A DNA stretch of 64,000 bases. Source: Hyphodiscus hymeniophilus. Lineage: Eukaryota; Ascomycota; Leotiomycetes; Helotiales; Hyphodiscaceae. This document shows, in pieces, positions 46,875-56,826 of the stretch. The notes under the pieces were generated by a model, which made no database searches, was not told where the DNA came from, and was given only the letters and a program-made list of their open reading frames with translations. The number at the start of each line of letters is the position of its first letter. Within the stretch, counting starts at the first letter, position 1. The stretch is taken from NCBI GenBank assembly GCA_016508695.1, contig VNKQ01000003.1:2480001-2544000 (forward strand), read 5' to 3'. Made by a program: the position numbers and the translations under genes.

Positions 46875-47783
46875 TCAGATGTCTAGGACTCTGTGAAGAA
46901 ATGCTGAGATGTCATCTACACCATGTTCGCTATGGATCCAATGACCACCATTTTCGTATTCCTTCCAGGTTGTATCAAACCCTAGTCTCCTAATATTTTC
47001 GTGTAAGCCCTGCCCATGAGCAAAGGGGACAGTCTCATCATCTCGCGAATGTGATAAAAAAACCGGAGTCTTGATGGGGGATTGTTGCAACATTGTGTTC
47101 ATTTTGGATTCCACGTCGTTTGTATCCTGGGCTGGTGATGTTCCTCCACAAGCGTCTTCGGATTTGGCGCTATGTAAGATCGTCTGAATGTGTTGAGATA
47201 GCTGGTCGGTTTCATTGGATCATAGAGGAATATCTGCGAAGTCACTCTGGAAAGGTAACCAACTAGACAAGCCTATGAAGCCTCCGAGGGAGAGGCCAGA
47301 TGAAAGGAAGCTGATCATTGCAGTTGCGCATCCTTGGCTAATCCCGCCTAGTATTATCCGTTCCTGGGGAACAATTTCCGATTCTTTTTTGATGACCTTT
47401 AGGATCTCTTCGACGCTCTCCTGTATTCCGGGAATCATGAGGTCTTGCTTCTTCTCAGGATTCTTGATATCCCACACATCAAACCACTGAGATATGATCT
47501 CTTCTTCTTTCAGAGCATCGGCAAATGAGCTCGAGCTGAATTCAAAATCCCTCTGTGCTGAATACCGAAGTCTCGCTGTTGGAAAGACCCACTTGACTGA
47601 TGGGAAAATCTCAGCCAAGGATCTGCCATCTGAAGCCTTGCTATCGAAGAAATACCGGGCGAGATCTTCGCCAAAGTCCTCACGGCCGTGGAGGAAGATT
47701 ATAGTGTGAGTATGTTCGCTTGAAAGAGGTGCAACAACAGTGGCATCCTCACTGGGGACATCATCATCTATGAAACTGTTCAT
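46875..47783 (-). pseudogene. Acyl-protein thioesterase/carboxylesterase-like gene with one in-frame TGA
   Basis: ATG at 47781-47783 starts MNSFIDDDVPSEDA. The frame runs 187 sense codons to TGA at 47220-47222, then continues in the same frame for another 115 codons to the stop at 46875. The first part has THTIIFLHGREDFGED and the nucleophile elbow GGISQGCA with the catalytic serine. The second part has SHSRDDETVPF with the catalytic Asp and NGGHWIH with the catalytic His. All three members of the alpha/beta-hydrolase triad thus lie in one frame, split by a single stop between the Ser and the Asp. No intron with acceptable borders removes the stop. It may be a recent pseudogene, a stop-readthrough gene or a sequence error. 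The family removes fatty-acyl groups from proteins or lysophospholipids. Confidence 0.75.
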
Positions 47784-48286
47784 GGTCGGCCGAGGTTGGG
47801 ATGCTTGATAGTACTTGGATAAAAACGGTGGCGTTGACGAAGTCCGCAAGAACGTGAAAGTAAGTAAGTGTCAGCCTTCGAGATGCAGAAGACTGTGGAC
47901 AGTAGATTTGAGTGAATTGTACATGGGAGAAGCTCAAAAAGGCGGGTAATGTAGAGAGTACATGAATGAATATTGACTGGGTGGGTCAGTTCAGAAAGGT
48001 ATTGAGTCCTGGTCTGAGCAACTATGGATTCAGATCCCGACTGACTTAGCGTATGAGCGGCTGCCATAGGTCCCAAAAATGTGGGAGGCAGGCAACCTAA
48101 TTCTACCATATTTGGTAACTTCCCAGTAATCGAATAACTAAGGAGCTAGGCGAAAAGAATTCCACCGGATCATGGGCACTACCACGTGGTTTGTTGAACT
48201 GAAATTAGCTTGAGTCTACCTACCTACACCTGTGTATGCAGGAGCTATCTATTACACCAACGCAAATTGCTTGGGATTAGTATCGC
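47784..48286. other. Intergenic region
   Basis: Between the start of the thioesterase-like gene and the stop of the MFS gene, both on the minus strand. The ORF at 47780..48109 minus has poor composition. A CACGTGGT site lies at 48183. Nothing else recognised. Confidence 0.5.
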
Positions 48287-49651
48287 TCAAGCTTTCACGT
48301 TGAGCTTCCATCCACTCCTAGCCACTCTTACCCCAGCGAATCCTAAGCCTGCCACAATGCCAGAAACGCCGCCAAATATCCACAGTCCGCGCCAGTCCAA
48401 AGGTTCGTTGACCCCAAGAACACTACCACCTCCCGGGCCCCCCGCGAGAACCCCAAAGGAGATCATCCCAAATCCCATGCCAATCCTTGTCCCGATCTTC
48501 GTTTTGTCTTTCGTCAACATGACGAAACAAACAGGAGGCAGGCCGATGAAGACCCCGCTGAAGAATCCAACGAGGATTGCAACGATAATAATCGCTGCCT
48601 CGGATTTTACTGCCATCATACATAAGATAAGAATACCCACAATACCACTTCCAGGAGCGATCAAGTTGAATGGGCCGGTCTTGTCAGAGAGCGCGTTTGG
48701 AAGAGTTCGACCGAAACAAGAGGCTGCATTGAAAATGGGCACCAAATAGAATGCCATGCTGGAGTCCGTAATTCGCTGACTCTCTGCGTAGTAGGAAAGA
48801 TAAAACAGAATAGTGTATAAGCCCATGAAGCCAATAAGGCTGGTGACTACAAACGCCATGTAGGGAACATCTGTGAACGCAGCCCAGTCGATGATGGCTC
48901 TCGCCTTTGGAGGCTTGAATCGCATCTTCATGACCGTAATAGAGATGAGCAGTGTGCCCAAAGCAATGAAGCCAATCACCCGGACAGACCAAGCAAATCC
49001 GATACGATCAAGGAGTCGGAAAAGGACGATAGGATAGATAACTCCGCCGAGTGAGGAACCTGCTGCAGCTAGCCCAACAGCCAGGCCGAGTCGAGTGTTG
49101 AAGTATGTAGGGAGGATGGCCACGGATGGTACGAAGAGACATCCTGCCCCTATTCCGACAACAAATCCTTGTGCAAGCAGCACCTGCCAGTAATTGTGGC
49201 ACAAGCTCAACATCATATGTCCAAACACAACTCCGAAGCTGCCAATAACCAGCAAGGTTCTGAGATAGCCTCTGTCGTAGATTGGCCCCGTAACACACCC
49301 AACTGTCAACACCATGTATGCTTGTATTGCGCCTATCCATGAGATGTCCGAAGACGATTTCGTAAAGAGCTCGCCGGACTCGTAGTAAGTTTGAAAGACC
49401 CCGAATGCGTTCAGAATCCCCCATGTATTGAAGAACAGCATTGCCGCTCCAAGGACATGAAGCCATGCCTGAAGTCCGCCATTTGGCACATCTGGTATTC
49501 CACCAGGCGTAGCAGTTGGCTGTGCAGTATTCGATGCGGGCGGTTGAGCTTCTGGGGGTGTACGAGTATCTGCGGATAGCTTTTCTACATCGGTGCCGCT
49601 CTGCCTGGTCTCGTCATTCGTTGAGGCGTCTTGACTTTTCTCATCATCCAT
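48287..49651 (-). CDS. MFS transporter, monocarboxylate (MCT/SLC16-like) type
   Basis: Single exon of 454 residues. A polar N-terminal tail of about 55 residues precedes the motif PNGGLQAWLHVLGAAMLFFNTWG, the family signature start (DGGxxAW-like). About twelve membrane segments follow, with NAFGVFQTYYE after the first, DISWIGAIQAYM in the second and GPIYDRGYLRTLLVIG as the loop motif. SVAILPTYFNTRLGLAVGLAAAGSSLGGVIYP is the conserved segment 4-5 region. Fungal members of this family carry small carboxylates, riboflavin or unknown substrates; the substrate cannot be read from sequence. The protein ends GWKLNVKA. It is intact and probably functional at the plasma membrane. Confidence 0.88.
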   Translation of the reverse strand: MDDEKSQDASTNDETRQSGTDVEKLSADTRTPPEAQPPASNTAQPTATPGGIPDVPNGGLQAWLHVLGAAMLFFNTWGILNAFGVFQTYYESGELFTKSSSDISWIGAIQAYMVLTVGCVTGPIYDRGYLRTLLVIGSFGVVFGHMMLSLCHNYWQVLLAQGFVVGIGAGCLFVPSVAILPTYFNTRLGLAVGLAAAGSSLGGVIYPIVLFRLLDRIGFAWSVRVIGFIALGTLLISITVMKMRFKPPKARAIIDWAAFTDVPYMAFVVTSLIGFMGLYTILFYLSYYAESQRITDSSMAFYLVPIFNAASCFGRTLPNALSDKTGPFNLIAPGSGIVGILILCMMAVKSEAAIIIVAILVGFFSGVFIGLPPVCFVMLTKDKTKIGTRIGMGFGMISFGVLAGGPGGGSVLGVNEPLDWRGLWIFGGVSGIVAGLGFAGVRVARSGWKLNVKA

Positions 49652-50051
49652 GTCTGTTGAGGATTAAAGGAGGTTATAGTAGTGGTGTCGTAGATGGGGA
49701 GGGTGTTTGAGTTGTGATTGAAGCCAAAAAGCACTTCGTTTGGCGAAAATGGTACTCGTATTCTCGCGAACCTGAACTGACTGAGGCACTCGCTAAGTTA
49801 CGGCTAAAAGACTCATCTTCGCAGAGGACGATCGATGGAGACGAATCTGAACAGTCGGTGCGGCGGATAAATTACATTATATACCTCGATGTCACTCCGT
49901 TAGGTAGAGAGAACAAGCTCGGTCGAGTCAAGCCGGACATATCGGCCGATTCTAATTTTGTCCTTGTAACACGCTCTTTTATGTCAAATCCGCGGACTTA
50001 ATATTATTGAGAAGGTTCGGGAGTTGGATAATTTGCTTTTTTAACTGTTGT
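49652..50051. other. Promoter side of the MFS gene
   Basis: About 400 bases between the MFS start codon and the inverted-repeat element. A 95-codon plus-strand ORF (49714..50001) has no recognisable features and is probably chance. Confidence 0.5.
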
Positions 50052-50058
50052 TTTTTTA

Positions 50059-50100
50059 AGGGACGGGCTATAACAACTTGCCTCCCGGCTAAAACAACTT
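50059..50100 (+). repeat. Left terminal inverted repeat
   Basis: 42 bases, identical to the reverse complement of 50726-50767. It is GC-richer than the interior and shows no RIP-type change relative to its partner. Confidence 0.9.
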
Positions 50101-50725
50101 GGTTAACCCTACCCATAGGTGTACATCTAGGAAGCTTCCCCCACTATACTAATTTGTATGCGCGCAAGAGCGTGCGATATGTACTATTATACTAACTCAT
50201 TATAATCCGGATCTAACTTATACTCCCCATCTTGGGTATAACCCTTGAAAGGTTCTACTACTATAACTTCAACTTCCTATACTACTTGCCTTTGTAATAT
50301 ATCTCCTATAATTATCGCTACGTCTTTAAGGCAATCGTCTTTATATATAGAAGAAATCCCCCCTATATAACCCCGCTCCCTTCGCGTACCTACTTTATAT
50401 TAATCGATGTATCCTTCCGCTATCCGCGCTATTACTAGGGTAATAGAACTCACTCTATTTAGGCCTGAATAGACTACAAAAACTTGCTCGACTAGTGACC
50501 TAGGTCGCTTAAGGATTGCGGGGGCTAAGGAGGGAAGTTCGAAGACTAAGGGTAGTCGTCGCGTACTCGATTCCGCAACACGTGATACTCCTCCTAGTGC
50601 ACCGCGGGGTCTACCTTTCTCTCGAATAATGAGGATATATTAATGTTTGGTAAGGTACATAGTTTAGCCTTGCTTGCGTATACAAATTACTATGGCTAAG
50701 CGAGGGTGTTAGGTGTACCCCCGAA

Positions 50726-50767
50726 AAGTTGTTTTAGCCGGGAGGCAAGTTGTTATAGCCCGTCCCT
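50726..50767 (-). repeat. Right terminal inverted repeat
   Basis: 42 bases, reverse complement of 50059-50100 with no mismatch seen by eye. It is followed by the T-rich presumptive target duplication. Confidence 0.9.
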
Positions 50768-50774
50768 TTTTTTA

Positions 50775-51135
50775 CTGAAGAAGAACAACGCTATCTCTTA
50801 CTCGTCGTACAATTGGTCGTTGGATCCAAGCCGTTCCCGTGAGTGAAATTGTAAAGTCTACGTCCTAACAGCCTCGCAGGTCTTAATAAATTGAATTCAT
50901 TTCCCAACTTCCCAAGATTATACGTTTCGAAAGTAGCATTGGCTGGCGAGAGGAAATCTCCATGTTTATCCATATCGTTGCCTATGGTTGAGCTACCTTG
51001 CCCGATCACGGATTCTGGAGAGGATCATGTGATGGAATACACATCGATGCGAACTAAGGCAGTCACAGCACATGGCTGGCAATCATTCGAGCATGATTTC
51101 GAGTTAATTGATATTGCACAGGAAACGTAAGCCGT
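50775..51135. other. Spacer between DNA element and SLT gene
   Basis: 360 bases with normal base composition. The short ORFs have no recognisable content. Includes the 3' end of the SLT-domain gene. Confidence 0.5.
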
Positions 51136-51922
51136 CTAGCACAAATCGCCTCCACTACAGCTACCCTGGCAATTGTATGTCCCGATCCAACTCTCATCCC
51201 CATATACATCCTGTCCAGTGAACCATCCGTTCAAAGTCTCCTGCAGGTAGTCCAGATTTTGAGGTTCCCCATTACTCTGACCCTCTGATGAGCATGGATA
51301 ACCCTGCGTAAGTCCCTTATTACCGTTCAAACCAGAACCAGCAGTGAACCATCCATTGTAGCTTCCAATAGCTTTGATGGCGTTGTTGTTGCTGGCAGCA
51401 AGCTGAGATTGAAGATAATTGGCGCCGGCATTAACATTATCTTGAATAGAGTCCGTGCAGACACCATTGGGGTAATTTTCGCAAGAAACCTGCATCAATC
51501 CAGGTGTAGGGCCACCAGCATTTGCATTGCAGGAAGATTCTTGCATGGAAATGAAGGCCAATATGGTAGGATCAATTCCATGACTATCTCCAGCCGACTG
51601 AAAGTAGGAGTCATACTGTTCGCATGCACTTCCCGCATTGGCGTAGAATTCGGGACGATCGATATGGTAGAGACTGGTGAAGTCGAGAAAAGGCGGATCC
51701 CAACCGTCGCTGGTCAAGCCTGTGTTGAACCAGTCCTCGGAGCTTGACCACTTAGCATTTTCCGACAACTGGATGAGAAACTCACCCATTGGGACCAGAT
51801 CCCGGAGTTACATCTTCAGTTGCGCCTTGAGCATTGGGGTTTGTACCCAGGCCAGGATCAGAACTTTGAGCATGAGCAAGACTGATGGCTGCTAAGATAG
51901 TAACAGAGGTAAATCGAGCCAT
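51136..51922 (-). CDS. Secreted SLT/lysozyme-like (goose-type fold) protein
   Basis: Two exons, 51922..51786 and 51742..51136, give 247 residues. The 43-nt intron starts GTGAGT and has a CTAAG branch. The signal peptide is clear (MARFTSVTILAAISLAHAQ). The mature domain has the lytic-transglycosylase features: DSHGIDPTILAFISMQESS with the catalytic glutamate in the M-Q-E-S-S motif, GPTPGLMQVSC, a following N-x-N-x-G-A-N-Y-L segment and IGSYNGW. Eight or more cysteines suggest disulfides. Such enzymes cleave peptidoglycan, so a role against bacteria is plausible but not shown. The gene sits between two transposon islands. An alternative start at 51789 would lose the signal peptide and is rejected. 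Confidence 0.82.
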
Positions 51923-53606
51923 CTTGAAGTAATGGATGGCAAAGGCAAATGCAATATAGAAAGAGGAGAATGATCAGCTTCTATACCTGAATACCTGTAC
52001 TGAAGCAACTAGCCCCGATGCTTCCTTCGCCGCTCGATATATGCTAAGGGGGCGGGACGAGACTACGAGAACCTACCACGTACGTAACAATCCTCCAACC
52101 GGCTATTATGGATGATTCCTTCAATGATTCAAGAGAGTAGCCAGAGCAGTGATACGATGTCACGTAGCTTGATTTCGTGGAGTGGACTGCCGATCTACCA
52201 ACGTTTGTGGAAGGTTGCCCGCAATAGAGTACTTGAGCCGGGGATCTGCAATACACCGGCGCTATCGTATATGCGTCCACCTACTGCATTCCACTTGATG
52301 CGCAATAAATCTGACAAGCTCATTCACATGTTTTACAAACGAATTCCTCTTTCATCAAGAGAGTTGTTACAACATCACCCCAAAAACAACAACAGCACAT
52401 CATCAAGCGCACAGCATTTAGAGATAAGGTTGCAAGACAGACGCCATTGCGGAAGACACACTAAAGAAATAGATGAATGAAGATCGCTCGAAGGTGATGA
52501 AACATAGATCAGGATCGCTAATAAGCGATGATCCAGCAGAAACGAGAGAAAGCAACTGCCAGCAGAAGTTTCGCACCGTTATGTGTGAAAAGGTCAATAG
52601 ACGACGGGATCAGAGCGTTTTCTGGAGGCGGCTGGTCGTAGGACGATAGCAGCCACAGGGGTAGGGGTGCCGAGAGCAGGAGTTTCAAGTTGATTGGCGT
52701 AGCAGCTCTCGTATACCACCTCCCCTATGACCAAGTTGTTGTTCCCCGGTCTGATTGATCTTTAGTCATAGTAGTAGTAGACTGATTGTTCGGCCGGAAG
52801 TCGCGCTGAGTGACCGCATTAGGGTAAAGCCAAGCAGAGTGAACCTGAAGTTGCTTTGTTGCTGAGGAGCGGCGTTGCTTGGTGTATATGCAGGAACGAC
52901 TACTGGCCGCCGGTTGCATAGAATCTGTGTACGTAGCTCAAGCCCAGGATGTAACTTGAGTGACCTTTATAATAACATACTCGTTGGCTCTATCGGAGAA
53001 TGCGAAGCGGCAGATGTTTTCGCATTTCCATTCAAGGTAAGCATTCTCCTTATCAAACCCTGGAAAGAAGGAGAGGCGCATTCTCTATTGTGTGATATCT
53101 TTTATTTTTATTTAAAGAAGTGGAGTTGGGCGAAGGAAACGCAACAAAGCAGACGCGATAGGCAAGTTAAGGTATGTGGGTCGAAACGTGACCTCGCACG
53201 CTAGTACGAATTAGGCTGAATAGCGATTTGGTCTTTATCAAACCGTGGAAGGTCACCGGCGTAAGGTATTTGAGCCAGAGTTCTGCAATACTCTGGGGGG
53301 CCTTTATCTGTAATTCAACGGCCTCCTACGGTCCTACCCCTCGCACCAGCTCTGCAAACACTCGTACTTACCTACCTTACCTTAAGTACCTGCCTTACTC
53401 GGAAGCACAGTCGAAGGAGCAGACGAGGATCCTGATCCTACCAACATGGACTATTCCAACAGGTTGCACGCTTCCGCCGATCATTGTAGCTGGGGTCATT
53501 GGACAGGTCTTCCAAAGGATCATCGTTGTCGATAAATCGCGATTCACTCCCTTCGGAGAAGACGTTATGGTCCCAAGGGCCAATGATGCGGCCTGTCAGT
53601 GGTCCT
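51923..53606. other. 1.7-kb region with no recognised gene
   Basis: Holds the promoter of the SLT-domain gene and unclassified sequence. The ORFs on both strands are short and of poor composition. A CTTACCTACCTTACCTTAAG-like run of ACCT units occurs at about 53365-53395, and a similar ACCT-rich run lies near 56475-56510. Confidence 0.45.
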
Positions 53607-54682
53607 TCAGCGATTCTTGCACCCAGACTGCGATGTTGTGCATGGTAGGCCGGAGACGCCGAGAGGCGATTGTTGGCGCGTGTCTCTGGCTATCGTGGGG
53701 TAGCCGGCCATCGTTGTAATGCGATAGTTGCGGTAATTGCCAGCCGTGGACGCCGTGTCATTGTATTCGTGGCGAGGAAAAGTCAGCGAGTCATCGTAGC
53801 GTCGACGATTGCGGTAATTGTCGCGAGAAGATCGCAGGCCATCATCATAGCATTGACGGCTGCGTTCGCCATCGCGTATGCCTTGTGGTCCATGGAAACC
53901 ATCTCGCTCGCGATATATGTGGAGATCACGCCAGCGTTTATAGTTGGCTGGCTCGCATATGGGAGTGGGAGAGCGGGTTGAGCAGTGTTGGCGATTTGGA
54001 AGTGTGAATTGGGCGTATTTGATAACTGCGCTTTCATGGCCAAGTTTTGCATATAGCCTGGCCTTAATCCGGCCTTGATCATGAAACTCGAGTTCGCTAC
54101 GGTGTAAGTCAGCAGGTGATTCATGTTTGGACTCGATAACTAACGGTTGGCTTGCAGCTTCTGAGCATTCCGAGCAGCATGCTCGTCAGTATAGGGATGT
54201 GAGCATTGGAGTCGGAATAATCAAAAAAGTTCTTTCGACTTGAGCCAATTGCGTAACTGCCCTGGGTGAGCAGAGAATTCGGGTCCGTCCTGGCCCTGAC
54301 CTTGCCCTTGCCTTATCTGCATCTAAGCAGCAGATGACCTTGCTGGTGTACACGTTCTGCAGTCATCATAAAAAGGAGCTTGGGACTGTCGTCAATCATG
54401 TGCATCGGTTGAGCATTAGTCTGGTTCTTAATGCCGATATTGCATTGAGGACAGCCTAGAAGGGTTCCTTCGAAGTCTGCCCACACAGTCTTTGAGCTGA
54501 TGGCTTTGTGCGTCGCAGTTACCACAGCTTTGATGCTTCTTTAGCTGCTCGAGTCGTTGTTTTGAAACAAGACCAAATTGCTGCTGGCCGTATGCTTTTG
54601 GTGTAGGGTATGGTGGTGGCGATGGCGGTGGCAGGTTTGCTTGACTGTAAGCCGGTTGGCCGTAGCCACCATTGGATGCCAT
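53607..54682 (-). pseudogene. Zinc-knuckle (CCHC-like) protein pseudogene with several frameshifts
   Basis: The start is at 54680-54682 (MASNGGYGQPAYSQANLPPP). A CCHC knuckle follows, CGNCDAQSHQLKDCVG. The frame then shifts near 54480, and the second knuckle-like motif GTLLGCPQCN continues in another frame. Further on, GQLRNWLKSKELF ends at a T6 run where one extra base brings a stop; the next frame reads DYSDSNAH and a third frame HPYTDEHAARNAQKLQAN. After an apparent intron (54133-54082 region) the piece GYMQNLAMKAQ follows, and a last shift leads into an Arg/Asp/Tyr-rich tail, RSSRDNYRNRRRYDDS, ending at TGA 53607-53609. Each piece has strong coding quality, but no single frame joins them. 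The family is fungal zinc-knuckle proteins of unknown function. Confidence 0.7.
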
Positions 54683-55092
54683 TTTCTGATGACTTGTGGT
54701 GTCAGGTTTTGTTTCGATATGTGGGAGCATTTCAAAGTTGCGAACTTGAAGTTAATATTAAAAGCGCGATTTTTGAGTCATGTGATCACAGCCACCAGGA
54801 CGGGGTGCAAACCAATGCGGTGTTGGGTCGAGCCCTTTGAAGGACCAGTAGACTAATGCAGGATTAATGGCTTCAATAACACTACCTCATGACTCTTTAT
54901 TACCGTACCTGCATGGCTCTTCTATCTAATACAGTCCTGGTCAAAGAACCAATACTACCGTAGCACACTCACCGACATGATGGAACTGATGAATGGCATC
55001 TAAGGTAGGTAGATGTGTTTGGACATGAACCTATGTATAAAAGGTAGATCTACGTACAGATGTTTGCAGTAGGCCCTAACTGTTTCTGGTTC
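54683..55092. other. Intergenic region
   Basis: About 400 bases between the pseudogene and the dehydrogenase stop codon. No ORF or repeat recognised. Confidence 0.5.
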
Positions 55093-56136
55093 TCAAAGGT
55101 ACGGCTTTCCTTCGGTGTGAGAGATAAAGATGCCTGCATAACCACCGTCAATAGTAGCCTTGTGTAGAAGAGCTAAGACGGATTTGACACTGTCTTCTGT
55201 CTTCGCAGGTCCTTGAAAGGTGGGTGAATATCTCTTAAACCTCTCAAACATAGCCATACCTAACTTCCCATCCTCCTCGGTTTCTATGATAACATTAGCA
55301 AAAGTATACCCTCGAAGTTATCGACACTACTACACACCAGTTTGAAGACTGCCGGTATCTACAGCACCAGGGCATATAGATATGACGAGGACGCCTTTCT
55401 CACGGTACAAGGCGCTGAACTTGGCTACGGCCATGTTAAGAGCTGCCTTGCTCATTGAATAAGGTGTGGCTTGGAATATATCGCCCTTGAGTGTCATCTC
55501 AGGGTCTGATATACCCGTGGAGATTGCAATCACTTTCTTGGCCCGACCTTTCAAAATCAAAGGCATGAAAATATTGAATAGATGGACGGGGCCAATGGTA
55601 TTGACACGATAGTGCTCAATCAAATCTTCTTCAAGAGCTTTTGGATCCTTGCTCCTGTGGAAGTGTTAATGCCCTACCAACTATACCAGGGATATTTGTT
55701 GCTCCGCCGAAAACTTACAGAGTATCAAAGCCAACCAAAGCAGTCTTGGCTTGAAGTGCGGCATTGGCTATGATATAATCAAGGGTGCCATTTGTGTTGT
55801 CAGAAACATACTCAGCTGCCTTCTAAAAAAAAGTTCATTCAATTTCGACCTCTATTTTATTAACCATTCATTAGCCTACCTTCAATGCCTCAGAGTCTGT
55901 GGTGTCGGCTTGAACAATATGGATGTTCTTCCGGCCTAGTTCAGCAGCAACCTTAGACTCGACGGCTGCTTTGTTGCGGACGAGCCCAAAAATAGTATTG
56001 GCTGGGTTTTCAGAGAGCTGGCGGACGAATTCGAACTAGACAATGAATTTTTTATCAGTTACGAGTCTTGTAATGAAGTACAACGAGAACATACGCCAAC
56101 GCCACGAGAGACTCCAATGATCACGTAGGAAGACAT
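55093..56136 (-). CDS. Short-chain dehydrogenase/reductase
   Basis: Five exons, 56136..56095, 56035..55880, 55822..55719, 55654..55338 and 55283..55093, give 269 residues, the classical SDR length. The N-terminus MSSYVIIGVSRGVG is the Gly-rich dinucleotide motif, with Ser for the usual Thr. Then come VQADTTD (cofactor loop), IIANAALQ (NNAG-like strand) and the catalytic pair in YSMSKAAL, with the active-site serine in ISTGIS. PGAVDTG marks the next strand. The last intron (54 nt) has an unusual GTGTGT donor, accepted because it joins to a family-like C-terminus ending ISHTEGKPYL. Substrate is unknown. It resembles the fungal carbonyl-reductase/sniffer-type SDR group. Confidence 0.85.
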
Positions 56137-56654
56137 TGGAATTTGGAGTAGAAATTCTTATAGTTCTTGAAATTGTGGTTGATCGTAGAATGATGTGAAG
56201 ACGTCGTTCTAAGAGTCAACAAACCCAGAAAAGAAGCAAAATCGCCTGTATTTATATTGATTGGGATCCATCTTTAGACCCTCGTTCTCTCACATATCGA
56301 TTTCAAACCTGCTCTATTTGGTTACGATGGTAAAGGGATTGTACATACCTACATTCTCTAAACCCGGGGCCCACTTTAAACTGCCAAGACACAGAAAAGT
56401 TGCCATTTTTCTGAATGCGGAAGATCAGCCAGAATTAGAAATCAGAAATGCGGGGTTGGTCGTCTTGATAGGGCTTAGGTACCTTACCTACCTTAGTTAC
56501 CTTAGTTCGATGATCACACCGATCCCGTCTCTACCACCAGACCCTGTGCAGCGCATTTGTTATCTCCACGCCAAAAGAGATAACTGGCAACTTTTTTGTA
56601 GATGCTTAACAATTCTCGAATTACACAGTCAAGATATTGCAGAGAGTATTCAAA
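56137..56654. other. Promoter side of the SDR gene, up to the retrotransposon
   Basis: About 520 bases. The plus-strand ORF 56261..56683 crosses into the LTR and has no recognisable domain. An ACCTTACCTACCTTAGTTACC run lies at about 56479-56500. Confidence 0.5.
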
Positions 56655-56659
56655 GGTGC

Positions 56660-56826
56660 TATTTGGACCACTTTCTAGCCTAATCTAGACTAGTGCGTCA
56701 CGTGCACCGCCAACTGGAGTAGCTTGGTTCTATCTCTATAGAATAGCTTCTTCCCTTAGACATTAATAATATTACTACGAATACTCATGTAATTATAGTA
56801 CTATAATAACCGAAGTGCTACTAATA
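56660..56826 (+). repeat. 5' LTR of the copia element
   Basis: 167 bases, from TATTTGGACC (originally probably TGTTTGG) to GTGCTACTAATA (originally CCAACA). It differs from the 3' LTR at about 21 positions by eye; all but one are C/T or G/A transitions. It is the more heavily RIP-mutated copy toward its right end. Confidence 0.9.

Larger units (their letters stand above)
50059..50767. mobile_element. 709-bp non-autonomous DNA transposon (MITE-like) with 42-bp perfect TIRs
   Basis: The left end 50059-50100 and the right end 50726-50767 are perfect reverse complements over 42 bases, beginning AGGGACGGGCTATAACAACT. The 7-base TTTTTTA lies directly on both sides (50052-50058 and 50768-50774), a probable target-site duplication; with one more T it would be 8, as in hAT elements, but the T run makes this uncertain. 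Weaker inverted similarity continues inward for about 80 bases (for example AATTTGTAT on both arms). The interior is AT-rich and TpA-rich, as after RIP, and has no ORF for a transposase. It therefore needs a transposase from elsewhere. Confidence 0.85.

Noticed and set aside
51743..51789. Start of the SLT protein at 51789 without an intron
   Set aside because: It would remove the signal peptide; the 43-nt intron with branch and acceptor gives a better secreted protein.
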